Positions 24,376-36,967 of a DNA stretch of 64,000 bases are shown here, one piece after another; position 1 is the first letter of the stretch; every line of letters begins with the position of its first letter. Location: positions 2,852,001 through 2,916,000 of the forward strand of contig JALPQD010000214.1 of NCBI GenBank assembly GCA_023101885.1, in the 5' to 3' direction. This stretch comes from Typhlomys cinereus (Eukaryota > Chordata > Mammalia > Rodentia > Platacanthomyidae). The notes under the pieces were generated by a model. It was not told the DNA's origin. It searched no databases and was given only the letters and a program-made list of their open reading frames with translations. The translations under genes and the position numbers were made by a program.

Positions 24376-26628
24376 ATCAGTGACCTCTGATTCAGTTGCT
24401 TTGGGGTACCACGAAATGCACTTGTGTAAGACTGAACCTGAAAAAGCTTGTGAGCGTTCTGACTGCTTCACCAACTGCCTGTTCATTTTCCCCTCTCTTC
24501 CTATTATACATAACACTGAAGTTAGGTCGAATAACTATACAATGGTCTCTAAGGGCTCAAGTGAACAGACACTTGTCACTTTAAGTCAAAAGCTAGAAAC
24601 GATTAAGCTTATTGAAATCAGAAAGGACAAAAACCAGGTTTCTTACTCCAAACAGCCAAGTAGTTAAAAGCAAGGAAAAGTCTTCAAGTAAATTAAAATT
24701 ACTGCTCCAATGACACATGATGATAAGAGAGGAAGCAGCCTTACTGATGTGGGAACACTCATGATATGGACTGAATATCACCATACTGTTCCCTTACTGA
24801 AAGTCAACTCAAAGCAGGCTTCAAGTTTTCAATCCTGTAAGCTGGAAGTAAGGAAGCTACAGAAAGTCTAAAGCTAACAGAGTTTTGGTCATAAGTTAGA
24901 TAGGAAAATACAAGGTGACAGAAAATGCTGACGGAAACTCAGCTCATTATACAACCAATGTAGCTAAGCTCATTCCCTGAAGAGGGCATTACAAAAGGAG
25001 GCCATTAGGTCCTCCATACAGAGAAATCAATTCCTGCTTTGAAAGCTTCACAACAGTAGCCTCTCTTGTGAGGAGTTAATGGAGCTGGTACCTTAACACC
25101 AATGCTCACTGACCATTCCAAAAATCCTAAGTTCCTTTAGAATACCAAGTTCACCCTTCCTTAACTTCACAACTTGAATATCAAAGCCTGAATGACAATA
25201 CTTTGAAATACAGTTTATTGAACTTTTAAAGGCACCGCTGAGACCTACTTACTGCTTAGGAAAAAAAGATTCCCATCTAAATACTACTGCTGGCACTGCA
25301 CCTAGTTACCCAAGATAACTGATGCGATGTTTAACATCTCCATGTCTAGCTAACACAACACCTGCTCTACAGCCATGGGTCAATGAGGGTATTTTCAAGA
25401 CATTTATGAAGTACATTTTAGTAAAATGTACCTGCTATAGGCAATGCTACCAATGGATCTGGCCAGAACAAACAGAAAACCACTTGGAAAGGATTCACCA
25501 TTCTAGACCAAACTGATGTCAGTGGAAAGGGCAACTACAGATGTGTAACAAAGTCAAGAGAACTCGATGTGAGGTCTGAAGGTGCTGCAGCTTCGCTTTC
25601 TGAATGGATCACTAGGACTTCATCACAGAACTTTAATGATTGAGCAGCTGATGCTTATATGATTTCCTGAAATTCAATCAAATCCTGCCCAAGATCCAGT
25701 GAATGTTGTTGAATGACAGAAAAGGATTTAGAATACTGTACAAGCTTAGCTGATACAACAGTGACAGAGTTTGGCAGGACTCACTCCGACTTTGGAAGAA
25801 GTGAGACAAGCATCAATTTTGTGGCGTCCAAGTACTGATCTTTCACAGGAAGCATGTGGCAGTCCTGGTCGTCATCATTTCCTAGAAACTGTCTAGTCAT
25901 TCATTTCCCAACCCTCAGCAACCTATCCTTCTCAGTGAGCAGCGTTAACAAGGGAGGACAGTCCCTCTACCCCAACGGAGTACAACTCACCGAGGACTCA
26001 GATGATTTGCCATTTCCTAATAGAAACAGTGCTATTGCAGACAGGACTATATAAATGTAACTCACAAACTGGGGAACTGAAACAAATCGTGATCCATTTT
26101 ATTGTAATATTTGCTTTATTGGACTGATCTGAAATAGAGCCAACGGTATCTCTGAGGCATGCTTATTATTAATACCTTATGGTTGGCTATAGTCACTCCA
26201 GAGGATCACAACACTCTCTCCAAGATGTCAATGACCTTTGTACTACAGAATAAGCACTCACTTGACTTTCAGTCTTTGAGAATGCCCCCCTTTTCCTTTA
26301 TGTACTTTATACTACATTTTGCCAAAGGAATTTCAAAATTCTTATATGAAATTTATTCTGAACTACTATATTCATGTGCTGCACTTACATATTCAAAATA
26401 GACTTCTGTCTTCGAACTACATTAAAGTGATGAAACATTTTTAAAAAGAAAAATATGTGAGAAAAAATGAAGATGAATCTCACATGGTGACACATCATAC
26501 AAATCCTTGAAAATATAGTCCATGTGAGGCATCGCACAAAAAAACTTGTTTTCTATGATTGTCATAGCAACCTGAAAACTTCACAGTAGTATCCCTGTAT
26601 TACAGATTAGGAAATCGGGCAGCTTATA

Positions 26629-26960
26629 TTATGGTTTGAATGCAAAATGTGTTTGAACACATTTAGTTCCTAGCTGGTGATGCTGTTTTGAGAAGTTATG
26701 TAACTTTTTTGGGTAAGTGGCCTAGTCAGCAGATACAAGGCCAAAGGGGTGGGAGTTAGAGCTATGAGCCACTTCGGGTCTGACGACTTCTCTGCTTCCA
26801 GACCAGGGGAGATATAACAAGGTCCCTCCGCCACAGGTAGAAGCTGCATTGTTGTGCCTGCCTTGAAATCATCAGCCACAGTAAATCCTTCCTCCCTGAA
26901 GCTGCTCCTTCTTGGGCATCTCTCATCACTCCCACTGAAAGTAAAAAGCTTCTTTTACAT
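26629..26960 (+). mobile_element. LTR-like element, MaLR/ERVL type
   Basis: 'TATGGTTTGAATGCAAAATG', 'CTGGTGATGCTGTTTTGAGA' and 'AGTTATGTAACTTTTTTGGG' follow a familiar rodent LTR. Its 3' edge is not clear. Confidence 0.5.
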
Positions 26961-27336
26961 TTGCTCAACTGAATTTGATGGGTTTTTCTAATAGCTCCCC
27001 CGACTCATGTAATAGTCACCCAAAAACTCTCTGGACACTGCTCTTTAATTATCTTGAGATGGAAAGATGTCATCAATAAATCTGACAAAACTACTTCATT
27101 TTTGCTCTGTTTATAAATCTTGAGGAAGAAAGACCATGAGCTCTGAGAATGAATGGAACAAAAGGGAATGTCCACACCCTGTAAGGATGTCAGCTGATTT
27201 CTACAAAGAGACTTAAGTAAATAAACTGGAGGAAAAAGGGCCTTTCCAATCACCATGAGGGAACTTTCACACCTCAGGTGGACTTAATGGTAAAATATGC
27301 AAGTATTAAACTTTTAGAGAAAAATGAAAATCTTTT

Positions 27337-27375
27337 TAAATTTTTTTATATATTTATTCAATTGTGCATGTATGT

Positions 27376-27417
<42 letters not shown>

Positions 27418-27624
27418 AACCACAGGTGAATTCGGGAACCACCATGGACGCCTCCATCTCCTTATTTTTACTCTGTCCCGGGATTCACAGGTTCCGCCCT
27501 ACTGCGACCAGAAACACAGGCCGCCCCACTTCTGCTCGGTGTCTATACATGGGATCTAGGATCCGAACTCAGGACCTTCCACTGCAAGGCAGAGGCTTAA
27601 CCCCTGAGCCACCTCTCCAGCCCT
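27337..27624 (-). mobile_element. CA-tailed SINE, young subfamily
   Basis: An inverted complete copy with a (GT)20 tail (about 27375-27414). The target duplication GAAAAATGAAAATCTTT lies at 27319-27335 and 27625-27641. Confidence 0.9.
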
Positions 27625-27664
27625 GAAAAATGAAAATCTTTGGGATCTAGAGTTAGGAAAAAAA

Positions 27665-28060
27665 ATTCCTTTTATTGACAAATTTTGTTCTTTGACAATT
27701 TCATACACATATATAACATTATCTACTTTCCCCTTTACCTTTTCTTATCCTGCCCCCATTAACACCCTTTCCTTAGAAGTCTTCCTCCATATTCATGTTC
27801 CTTTTTTGGTTTTGTGTTTCAGGATAGTGATCCTGGGTCTGTCTCTGGGAGACAATGGATATACAGCTGAATACTTCAATCACCCATCTCCTGTGACAGA
27901 AATTATTAGCTGTCCTTTGTTCATCAGTACTTTGTAGGGTCAGATGGATTCCTTCTCCATCCATAGCTTACCACAGGCCAGATAGAACTGCTATAATCCT
28001 GGTGTCAGGAAACACCTCTGTAGTGGTTCACAGTTGGCATCCCCCCCATAAGAAAAAAAA
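27665..28060 (-). mobile_element. L1 3' end fragment, antisense
   Basis: 'TTTATTGACAAATTTTGTTC' and 'GACAATTTCATACACA' are the inverted terminal part of rodent L1/Lx 3' UTRs, followed by a pyrimidine-rich strand. No ORF. Confidence 0.6.
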
Positions 28061-28263
28061 AATTCTTACTTGACTCCCAAAGTCAATTAAATAGAATTAA
28101 ATTGAAAAAGCAAACTTTTTCAAGATTAAAACTTCAAAAACTACTAAAGTGTCTATAAGTCACATATATTACAAAGAAAACTCAAAAGCAAAAAAATAGA
28201 ACAGCAATTAGAAAATGCACAAAACACATTTCACCGACAATACTGAAGTAACAAGCACACAGA

Positions 28264-28363
28264 AGCTGGGCATGGTAATATATGTCTGCAAGTGCTCAGG
28301 GCACAGACATAAAGATCAGGAGTTCAAGGTCAGCCTGGGTTACAAAGGTCCTGTCTCAAAAAC
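28264..28363 (+). mobile_element. B1 SINE
   Basis: 'GCTGGGCATGGTAATATATG', 'GATCAGGAGTTCAAGGTCAG' and 'CCTGGGTTACAAAGGTCCTG' are the 7SL-derived B1 order. Truncated and old. Confidence 0.8.
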
Positions 28364-28384
28364 TAGCTTCTGCTTCACTCATCA

Positions 28385-28560
28385 CTCATCATTTAGAAAA
28401 TGCAAATTAGCCCAATCTCTAGACACCAATAAAGATGGCTAAAATACAAAACTAGTGGTACTACCAAATTGGTGAGGATATGGAGAAAGCTGACCACTGT
28501 ATATTACTAGTGATAATATAAAATCTTACCTAGCCAAAATACAAAGAGAAATATTTTGTA
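28385..28560 (+). mobile_element. L1 ORF2-end fragment, sense
   Basis: 'GAAAATGCAAATTAGCCCAA', 'AAAGATGGCTAAAATACAAA' and 'GGTGAGGATATGGAGAAAGC' correspond to the 3' part of L1 ORF2. Decayed. Confidence 0.65.
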
Positions 28561-28750
28561 ACCCATTGAACAAAGCCAATTTAAAGTCACAGAAAAGTTA
28601 TTTACCCTACCAAAAATGAGAACACCTAAATTAAATATTCTTCCAATCCACTGAATCACCCCATTTCTACACCCTCAGACCTCTTGTAATTATGGTGGTG
28701 GTGGAGGTTCACATAAAATAGTTTTAGCTGTCCAGTTTACCTCTTTGACA

Positions 28751-28812
28751 GCTAAGTCCCCACACCCCAACACACTTGACAAAGATGGCCATGCATATGA
28801 ATTGTGACAGGT
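28751..28812 (+). repeat. Copy 1 of a 60-bp direct repeat (partner at 30375-30435)
   Basis: It contains CCCCACACCCCAACACAC, then TGACAAAGATGGCCATGCAT, shared with the second copy 1.6 kb away. Confidence 0.8.
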
Positions 28813-29199
28813 CTTGAGGCAGGATGAAAAGGGAGAACTTGGAAGAGAGCCTCTCACTTTGGTATCTGAAATCTCTTGCCAGTTTAGAGTCACGAATTCT
28901 AGCACAAATAGCACTTTTCCATGATACTACTTTTATAGAAAGATTTCAAATAAAAATACTAAAATAGTAATGAACCAATGCTTAAGACTTAAGCACATAT
29001 GGCCATACCTCTTTCTCAGATGTAACCCTGCAATTTTCTGAGAAACTCAACACTAGATCCTTTTACTTATAAAAATATCTCAACTTTTCCACAACCTAGT
29101 TGTACCTTATCAGCTGCAAGACTATCCATTGCACCTCAAGAACCATCCTAGCACCTCATTTACTGATATATAAAACGTTCCTTAGAAATCTTTCATTTT

Positions 29200-29201
<2 letters not shown>

Positions 29202-29249
<48 letters not shown>

Positions 29250-29411
29250 GTGTGTGTGCATGTACCAGAGGGGACTTGAATTGTGTGTGCTTATGGAGGT
29301 CCAAAGGTGACTTGTGGAATCATCCTGGGTTTTTCTCCTTAGTGCTTTGCTTTGGGGTTTCCCGTGCTGTACCTTCCAGGGCTGGAAGTACCACATCAGC
29401 CCAGCATTTTT
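29202..29411 (-). mobile_element. CA-tailed SINE, old truncated copy, with (GT)22
   Basis: A (GT)n run (29202-29246), then 'GCTTATGGAGGTCCAAAGGT' and 'TGCTTTGCTTTGGGGTTTCC', the inverted body of the older subfamily. The tRNA head is missing. Confidence 0.6.
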
Positions 29412-30374
29412 TCATGTGATCCAAGAGATCCATTTTGCTTGGTCCTTTTGCTTGCTTTAACCCGAGCCATCCCCTTAGCAGCTCCTTTTCTATGGAACTC
29501 CACAGTGTAAAGACAAATGAAAGACTCTTGAGAGGCTCATGCTCATGCCGGGGTATGTTTTACCTTTTCCCTCTCTTCTTCAGCTCCAGCTCTGCTTTAT
29601 ACCAGGTCATCCTAAAGTTCTTTTCTGCTACAAGGCCACAATCCCGGCTTCATACTGATAAAGTTCTCTGAAGAGAACTCCTCAGGTTACAAAGGCAGCA
29701 ATCTGGAGATATGTCCCCCACTAGAAGGTACCCCACAACTGCTGACGTCTCACACATGAACCTGAGAAACCTAACAATATGGACCGGTATTATCAAATAT
29801 TCTAAGTTCAGCTAAACTAGTCAGAGATAAACAAGTTAAAGGACAGGACAGTAAAGGAAAAACAACTGAGCATCTCCATATTAAACAGTAAAAGATAATG
29901 CATAACTGAAGTTTTGAAGGAGGAACATATGCTTGGAGGCTTTTTTAAAAGTAACAGACATTTTTAAAGGATCCAGTGCCCATGCACAATGTTATACTAC
30001 CTTAACATGTAATTCAACTGAGAGATCACTGTATGTAAAAAAAAAAAAAAAATCACTAGAAAAATCATACAAAGAAAGGGCTGTAACAGTCAGGCACTCT
30101 AATCCAACATAATACTGTGAAGAAACTGTGTGGCAACTATGAATCAAAATAAGAGTACTACTGACCTGGAAAGAAAAGCAACAGGAGACCATTGTTTTAA
30201 TGGTAATAATTTAACCATGAAAAACTGTAAAACTGGTAAAAACCATAAAATGGAGTTTGGGGGACAATTACTCACAATTAAACTGACACTTCATCTACCT
30301 CAGTATTTTATGCAGATCTCACATATTAATCCTCTTTACACACCTGTATATTCCTCTGAAGATATGGACAGAGT

Positions 30375-30435
30375 CCTGTCCCCACACCCCAACACACTGA
30401 CAAAGATGGCCATGCATTTTAATTGTGATAGGTCT
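30375..30435 (+). repeat. Copy 2 of the 60-bp direct repeat
   Basis: Same order of CCCCACACCCCAACACAC and TGACAAAGATGGCCATGCAT, then AATTGTGA(t/c)AGGTCT. Flanking DNA on both sides is unrelated. Confidence 0.8.
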
Positions 30436-30589
30436 CCCATAGGGCTCATTATCAAATACCCACCAAGGCTAACAATGAGATCTTTGACTATCTAACCCAC
30501 AGTATGTAATCATATTTTCTTCCTTCACTGTCTTCTATTATCGAATTGCCTTGCTTCCTTCAGTGTCTTTTTTATGTGAAAGGGTTTGT

Positions 30590-30850
30590 CTACGCATAGT
30601 GTGCGTGAACGTGCAGGGTATGTCTACGCATATGTGTGCGTGCGTGCAAGGTGGAGACTGATGGGTCTTCTACTGATCTCCACCTTCTTTTCTTGAAAGG
30701 AGCTTTCACTGAACTTGAGGCTCACAAGTTCAGCCAAACTAGCGGGCCAGCAAACCCAGCATTCCGTGTCCACTCCTCTCCAGCACGGGGCCACAGGCCA
30801 CCACACCTGGCTCTTCATAGGGGTGCTGGGGATCTGAATTTGTGTAGTCT
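30590..30850 (-). mobile_element. B3-like SINE, antisense
   Basis: GTGTGCGTG repeats, 'TTCACTGAACTTGAGGCTCA', 'CACAGGCCACCACACCTGGC' and 'GTGCTGGGGATCTGAAT' follow an inverted B2/B3-type element. Confidence 0.6.
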
Positions 30851-30897
30851 AAAATAATAATAGGACAAATAAAACAGTAAAATAATAGGACAAAACT

Positions 30898-31300
30898 TGT
30901 AAGGAAGAAACTGCCGTGACAGGGCTAAGAATTCTTACTCCACAAAAGGCAAAGCCGCCTGGATACTGATAAGCTCCAAGAAAACATGTAACTCCTTGGA
31001 ATTTCCCGGGGGCACAGGGCTTACAGCTGTGCTGATAACTGATAATCACTGCTGCTGATACTCACCTCTGTAAAACACTGCTTGCTTAGAGGTACCAGGA
31101 AAACTTTTCTGTGGATGTGTGCTTCACACAGATTACCAAGTCCCTGACATTCCAGGATATAATGTTTTGTCTTTATAAACTCCGGTTAAAACAGATTAAA
31201 TGCTGCATTCCATTTCAGGGTACAGATGACAACAGATTAAATAAAGCCCCCCGCCACTTTCCTTAAAAAACACATTTGGTGTCAGAGTAGTGAATTTCTG
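30898..31300 (+). mobile_element. LTR-like element of unresolved class
   Basis: It starts TGTAAGGAAGAAACTGCCG, with a TATA-like TTTATAAAC (31172-31180), AATAAAG (31240-31246) and a downstream 'CATTTGGTGTCAGAGTAG', the layout of a retroviral LTR running into a primer-site-like region. No internal gene follows. Class (ERV1 or other) is not determined. Confidence 0.4.
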
Positions 31301-31965
31301 AGTGACCAAACTCCATAAGGAACTCAGATATTCATGCTGGTGTGAGCCACTCCTCCATCTCTTGTAAGTGCTTTTTTATACTTTGTTGGCTCAAATCAAA
31401 ATTGTACTCATATTCACAGGTAAAAATAAAATGGGGTATTTTATATAAAATCTATTACCCATGAAAAGCCTACCTCGAATACACATTTCTCTACAAAAAG
31501 AAAATGACTGAGGATATAAAAACCTAAATAATCAGAGGTAATAAAATGTGCCATTAGAGTCGGACTCCAAACAGGCTTAGCCTTTCCTAGAAGATTTTCA
31601 TTTTTTTAAAAAAATTTTATATTGTATAAGTCATTCTAGCAATTACATAGAACTTAGAAAAATTCTTTTCTTTGAAAGTCTGATACCAATATGTAAGATT
31701 CTCCAGCCCCCATTCCAAAAAGCCACATGAAAGGAAACAGTTTATCAATTATCAATACTGGTATCTATTGCTGGGCTGGGGAAGGAGAAACAGCAGTGGG
31801 GCAAAGGGGTAGAGTGTTTTATAGCCTTGTGCTTGTAGGTGGGGTGAAAGACTAAGAACAGTGAGCCCCCTCCTCATAAGCTGAGATATTTGGTCCTTTG
31901 CCCAGGCCAGGAAGAAGTGGTCTGCCCCTATGGACATGGGTACATGACTAAAGATCGTGTAAAGG

Positions 31966-32231
31966 AGGGGCTGGAGAGGTGGCTCTGGGGTTAATAAGCC
32001 TCTGTCTTGCAGGCGGAAGGTCCTGAGTCGGATCCTAGACCCCATGTATAGACGGCAGAAGCAGGGGCGGCCTGCGCTTCTGGTTCTGGTAGGGTGGAGC
32101 CTGTGAATCCCGGGGCAGAGTAAACAAGGAGGAGGTAGAGGCGTCCAAGGTGGTTCCAGAATTCGTCCGTGGTTCTACCCACACACACACACACACATTC
32201 CCGAATTCGTCTGTGGTTCTACACACACACA

Positions 32232-32274
<43 letters not shown>

Positions 32275-32334
32275 GCGCGCGCAAACACACATATACACGC
32301 ACAATTGAATAAATAATTAAAAAAATTAAAAAAA
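31966..32334 (+). mobile_element. CA-tailed SINE, young subfamily, with duplicated 3' segment and (CACG)n
   Basis: A complete copy flanked by AAGATCGTGTAAAGG at 31951-31965 and 32335-32349. The body end GAATTCGTC(c/t)GTGGTTCTAC is present twice (about 32160 and 32204), each followed by a CA run. The second run becomes ACGC tetramers (32230-32275). Confidence 0.9.
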
Positions 32335-33204
32335 AAGATCGTGTAAAGGTGAATTTTTAGCAAGGGGTGGTGACCAATGAGCTGGGCTTGGAGGGTGGGG
32401 GCTGGAGCAGAGAAAACATTATCACAACATTTGTCAGAAAACACAAACACATGTAGCACAGAAAGCTTCAATCCCATTTCCAGAATACATTTAAAAAGAG
32501 CTGGGTCTCCTACAAGCAAACTATACAGTGAAGGAGTGGATGAAAGTGCCTCTTGCAAAACAGGCAATTAACAGATGAGGACAAACTGAGGCATCCCAAA
32601 ATACTATGCCAAGAGTAATGGACTAATTTAATTTCTGCTGGGCAGCTAGCACAGTTAGGATGTCTGCTTCTGTAAGTCCCTCACCCCACCACTGCAGTCT
32701 TTATTACTTCACTTCCCTAGAAACTCTAGGTCACTCCTAGCAACAAGCAAATATACAGGAACTTCAGTTCCACCCACCCATTTCTATTCTTCCGGCTCTC
32801 CTGTGCTCAGGTCGTAGCTTATCCCTCTTCTCCTAGCCATGTGCTCATGGCAGCTCTCTCCCTGTTCTCTCTGACCTCGAACTATCTCCTCTCTTCTAAG
32901 AATTTCTTCCCTTTTCTTTCATTTTCAATAAAATCCCTGCTTTAATATCTCAACTTTGGCTCCCGAACACAAGAACCTCCAAAGAAACCCTGCTTCAAAA
33001 GGATATGAAAGACCAGGGTTTATTTATAAGTGCCCAAAAAATGCAACTTTTTTTTTCTAAATGAACTTTTGACCCTATACGACTTGCTAAGTACTATATT
33101 TTAAGCACAAGATCCAAAGTTTTCCTTTCCACTTTACAGAAACCCACCAAAACCATCAACCTCAAGTCTACAGCCTTTCCTTTCCTAACAATTCCTGCCT
33201 CTGT

Positions 33205-33345
33205 TCCTTGTTCTTTGAGCCAAGGTCTCACCCAGCCCAGGCTAACCTTGACCTTTGCTAGTGTAGCTGAAGATGACCTTGACCTGACCCTCCTGCCTTA
33301 CACTTTCCAAGTGCGGGGAGGGATTATAGGCATGCACTCCTAGTC
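33205..33345 (-). mobile_element. B1 SINE, antisense
   Basis: 'AGCCAAGGTCTCACCCAGCC', 'CCTCCTGCCTTACACTTTCC' and 'GGGATTATAGGCATGCACTC' are inverted B1. Confidence 0.8.
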
Positions 33346-34312
33346 TCCAAGATTTTCTGTGTTTTTGTTCCTTCTCCACCCTTCTTTCTTGAGAATTATA
33401 ATTTTTAATTACCCAATTACCAATTTTTTACAAGATACCTTTCCTACCCTTCCAGCACGAAACTACTGACTCACACTGCTATCACTTCCCTACCCACCAA
33501 GGATTTTAGTCTTTAAAATTTCTAAGACCTCAGAGCACATTTCAATCTGCTAGAAATTCCCGTTTCTTGAGTTGCAACTTGGATCATTCAAAATAAACTG
33601 TTTCTTAATCAGTTTGGTTCTCCATTTCTTTTACAGGTCAAACAATATTTCTTGGAAAAAACTGCTGAGAAATAAAACAAGAAAAGGTGCTAAAAGAAGG
33701 CAAGGTGGCAAGCAAGGTCCAGTGGAGGAGGGCAAGTTCAGCTTAATTCCTCAGACTGCACACTGGAGCAAGAAGTCACACCCAGTGTAAAGTGCCACTC
33801 ATCACTGAGATCAGTCCACACGAAGAACATTTTGTAGATAGTTCTAGAGAGTTGTACTCTGCCATTGTGAAGGCAGCACTCTACAGTGAGTCATACCAGG
33901 AGCCTAAAAGCAGGAAGAAAAAGAAGTCTCAACAGGCCTCCTTCAGACAGAATACTGGCATAATGTGCCATCAGGATTTTAGGACAGGGCAACCTTTACT
34001 CTGGAACTCACAAAGAATTTGAACAATACATCACTGCAGTTATACCATCTACAACTGAAGATTACCAGCAATTAGGTCCAACAAAATTTCAATTAATATT
34101 TTATTATCTACTTTAAGTTATAAAGTAAGTTGAGATTTACCAGACATCTTAAGAAAAACTTTACATAACTGATGGACTGAACAAATGACCCTAAGTCCAC
34201 AGATGTTTGACTTATGACGGAGTAAATTATATCTCAATAAATACATTGTAAATTGAAATTACTGCAGGTAGAAAATTTATTTACAACTGTGATTAAAAAA
34301 TTTGTAAAGATG

Positions 34313-35173
34313 TCTGATTAAGTTCACAGACTTTTGTTCCTGATCATTTACTACTGAGGGGGTGTGATCTCACCAGAAGAGGAGGGCATATAGTCTGGCA
34401 GATAAAAAGTAACCATTTTGCAAATGGGTGATAGACCCCTCCCTTACTGTGGTTTCCCACTTTTATTACATCTACCTTTGAATGTGCTTTTATCACAAGA
34501 CTCTAACAGCTTTTTGTCTCTGGCCAGGGGGTAACATACAATGCCCACCAGGATGGAGTGAAGGGCATTGCAGGAGCAGCAAAACTGCAAAAGAAAATCA
34601 ACAAACCACAATCCAGAACTTCAGAGACTCTATATCAACCACCTAGAATTAGGCCAGCTTAGTCTCTCCCCATCTTGAAGCTCAGGGAAATTTGCGGATG
34701 AGGGGCGGTAAGAGTGTAAGAGCAAAAGGACGGGAGGAGCAATGATATATAAGATACTCTATACTAGTTAGGGCTGAAGCAATCATAATTGGACTTTGCA
34801 TGCCCTGCGCATTGTCCAACCCACTGTGGACCTCACAAAGTCTAGCATCTGCTAAAGGCACCAAGAGCCTTGGAGGTAAAGGATTGGCAGCCACAGCAGT
34901 GTTCCTATACCTAAGGGGAACACGGGAAAGGGTTCAGGGAAAGGCCACTGGGTCCTTGTACGTTGTCATCGGAGAGGAGGGCCCGGAGGAGAATCAGGCA
35001 TGCACAAGAAAGGACTCTCTGGGAATTGGGGCGGGAGGCACTGGGGGATGGGGAGGGAGAAGGGTGGGGAGGGGGACCAGGGGGTAGCGGGAGGGGGGGG
35101 GGGGGGAGGAAGGGAGGGAACTGGTGTACCTAATAAGTTTGTATGAGCTGAAATAAAAAAAAAAAAAACTTAA
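34313..35173 (+). mobile_element. 5'-truncated L1 3' end (Lx-like) with G-rich tract
   Basis: An 861-bp insertion between AAAAAATTTGTAAAGATG copies at 34295-34312 and 35174-35191. From about 34513 it aligns with 2212-2864 ('GGGCATTGCAGGAGCAGCAA', 'CTCTCCCCATC', 'GTGTAAGAGC'), then a G-run (35083-35105) and poly(A). It extends about 200 bp further 5' than the 2.2-kb copy. Confidence 0.75.
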
Positions 35174-35745
35174 AAAAAATTTGTAAAGATGGAAAAGAAT
35201 GCATACTGAACCATTTCGAAATAGAATTATGTCCTGACAGGCCTATCATAAATTCAAAAGGTTAAGCTGTATAGGGAAAACTTCAGAGATCAAAAATAAC
35301 ATCATGCCTCTCAGAATGGCTGATGAGATGCTTTTCACAAGACACCATGCAATAATTATCACAACTGACCGAAGTGGTGGCAAGCAGCTCACCTTATTCA
35401 GTGCCCCTTCTAACCATACCTTCATTCCTTTCCACTTCAATTATCTTGGGAAGATAATTTTCTACTCCATTCCTTACCAATCTCTAAGTCAACAACTTCT
35501 GAGACTTTACTCAGTCTTGTCTAAAAATCGTAATATAGTAGCCCACCTCCCTTGTCTGCAGGAAACCTTCAGTGGATGTTTGAAATGGTAGACAGAAGTG
35601 AACCCTGTATAAACTGCTTTTTCTCTACACATGTATACAATGATAAATATATAAATAGTGAGACTGACAATAAAATATAATTATACTGTAGTAACATTAT
35701 TTGAGTATGATTTGTTTCTCTGCTTAAATTGAAAACTAATGCTCT

Positions 35746-36013
35746 GGGCTGGAGAGATGGCTCAGGGGTTAAGCTTCTGCCTTGCAGGCAGAGGGTCTTG
35801 AGTTCAATCCCACATATGCCAGGCGGAAGTGGGGGTGACCTGTGTTTCTGGTCCTGGTGGGTGGAACCTATGAATCCGGGGCAGAGCAAAAGATGAGATA
35901 AAAGCAGTCCATGATGGTTCCCAAATTCACCCTTGGTTCTACACATACACACACACACACACATACATACATACACACACACATACACACTCGCACACAC
36001 ACAATTAATAAAA
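35746..36013 (+). mobile_element. CA-tailed SINE, intermediate copy
   Basis: 'GGGCTGGAGAGATGGCTCAG' head, 'GTGTTTCTGGTCCTGGTGGG' body, a CA/CATA tail and a terminal A run. A short flank similarity, AAAACTAAT, lies on both sides. Confidence 0.85.
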
Positions 36014-36576
36014 AAAAACTAATATTCTTACTCTTAAACACTTAATGGCTTTTATTTTGTACATCCAAATTGCTAGTTATCACCATTCTAGCATTTTGGA
36101 GCCATTATCACGTAAAATAAGGACAGCAGAATGGCCAACCCAATCAGCTATGAGGTGACTACCAGCAGGCAGCTTTACAGTATATAGGGTGAGCACACTG
36201 GAATGGCAGACAGAAAACTCTAGTGCTGTGGATCCATCCAACTCCTTAACTTGGATTCAGGATCTAACTCTGGTTTATCTTTCTGCCTATTTTTCATAAC
36301 CCCTATTTTTAAAGTCTACATACAATCATTCTCAGAAGTTTGCTACAATTTTTACATGGATGATGACCATTCTATTCTTTCTACCTCGAGCACTTGCCTT
36401 ATCCCTGGCTTCTGGATAAATGTGTAGTCAGTTATCTTTTAAGGTTACCTTAGCTTCATTCAGTATTCTCATAACTTCATTCCTTAACCACTACAGCTAA
36501 ACTGACTGCTCTCCTACAAAGCCTTTGTTTCTCCATGTACACATGTCTACCATCGCCCCCGTGATATTGCATTATA

Positions 36577-36617
36577 GAAAATATATATATGTATGTATGT
36601 ATATATATATATATATA
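36577..36617. repeat. AT/GTAT simple repeat
   Basis: A run of ATATAT interrupted by GTATGTATGT. Confidence 0.9.
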
Positions 36618-36651
36618 GTAAATAAAGCTCTATCATTACACTAGAGCTTGC

Positions 36652-36967
36652 TGTGTGCGTTACTTCTATTGCCACTGCAACAAACACAATGACCTAACAC
36701 AAAGAAGGAAAAATGGTTTTCTGGCTCACAGTTTCAGTGGGTTCAGTCCATGGTTACTTGGCTCTATGTGCTTGTGCAAAACATCATGTTTCAAGACCAT
36801 GTGGCAGAAACTGTTCAATTTCAGCCAAGAGAAAACAGACACACAGAGAGGGACAGGACCTAGATTGTTCAAGTACAATCTTCAAAGACCCACCCGTGTG
36901 ACTTATTTCATCCAACTAGATGTTTCAGTTGAGACCAAACATTCAAAATATGAGTCTATGAAAGACA
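36652..36967 (-). mobile_element. Antisense LTR, MaLR/ERVL-like
   Basis: TG...CA-bounded (TGTGTGCGTTACTTCTATTG to GAAAGACA). The interior 'GGTTTTCTGGCTCACAGTTT' is the reverse complement of the rodent LTR polyadenylation region. Similar in kind to 52888-53225. Confidence 0.55.

Noticed and set aside
30898..31300. Complete endogenous retrovirus
   Set aside because: Only an LTR-like segment is visible. No gag, pol or env-like reading frame follows.
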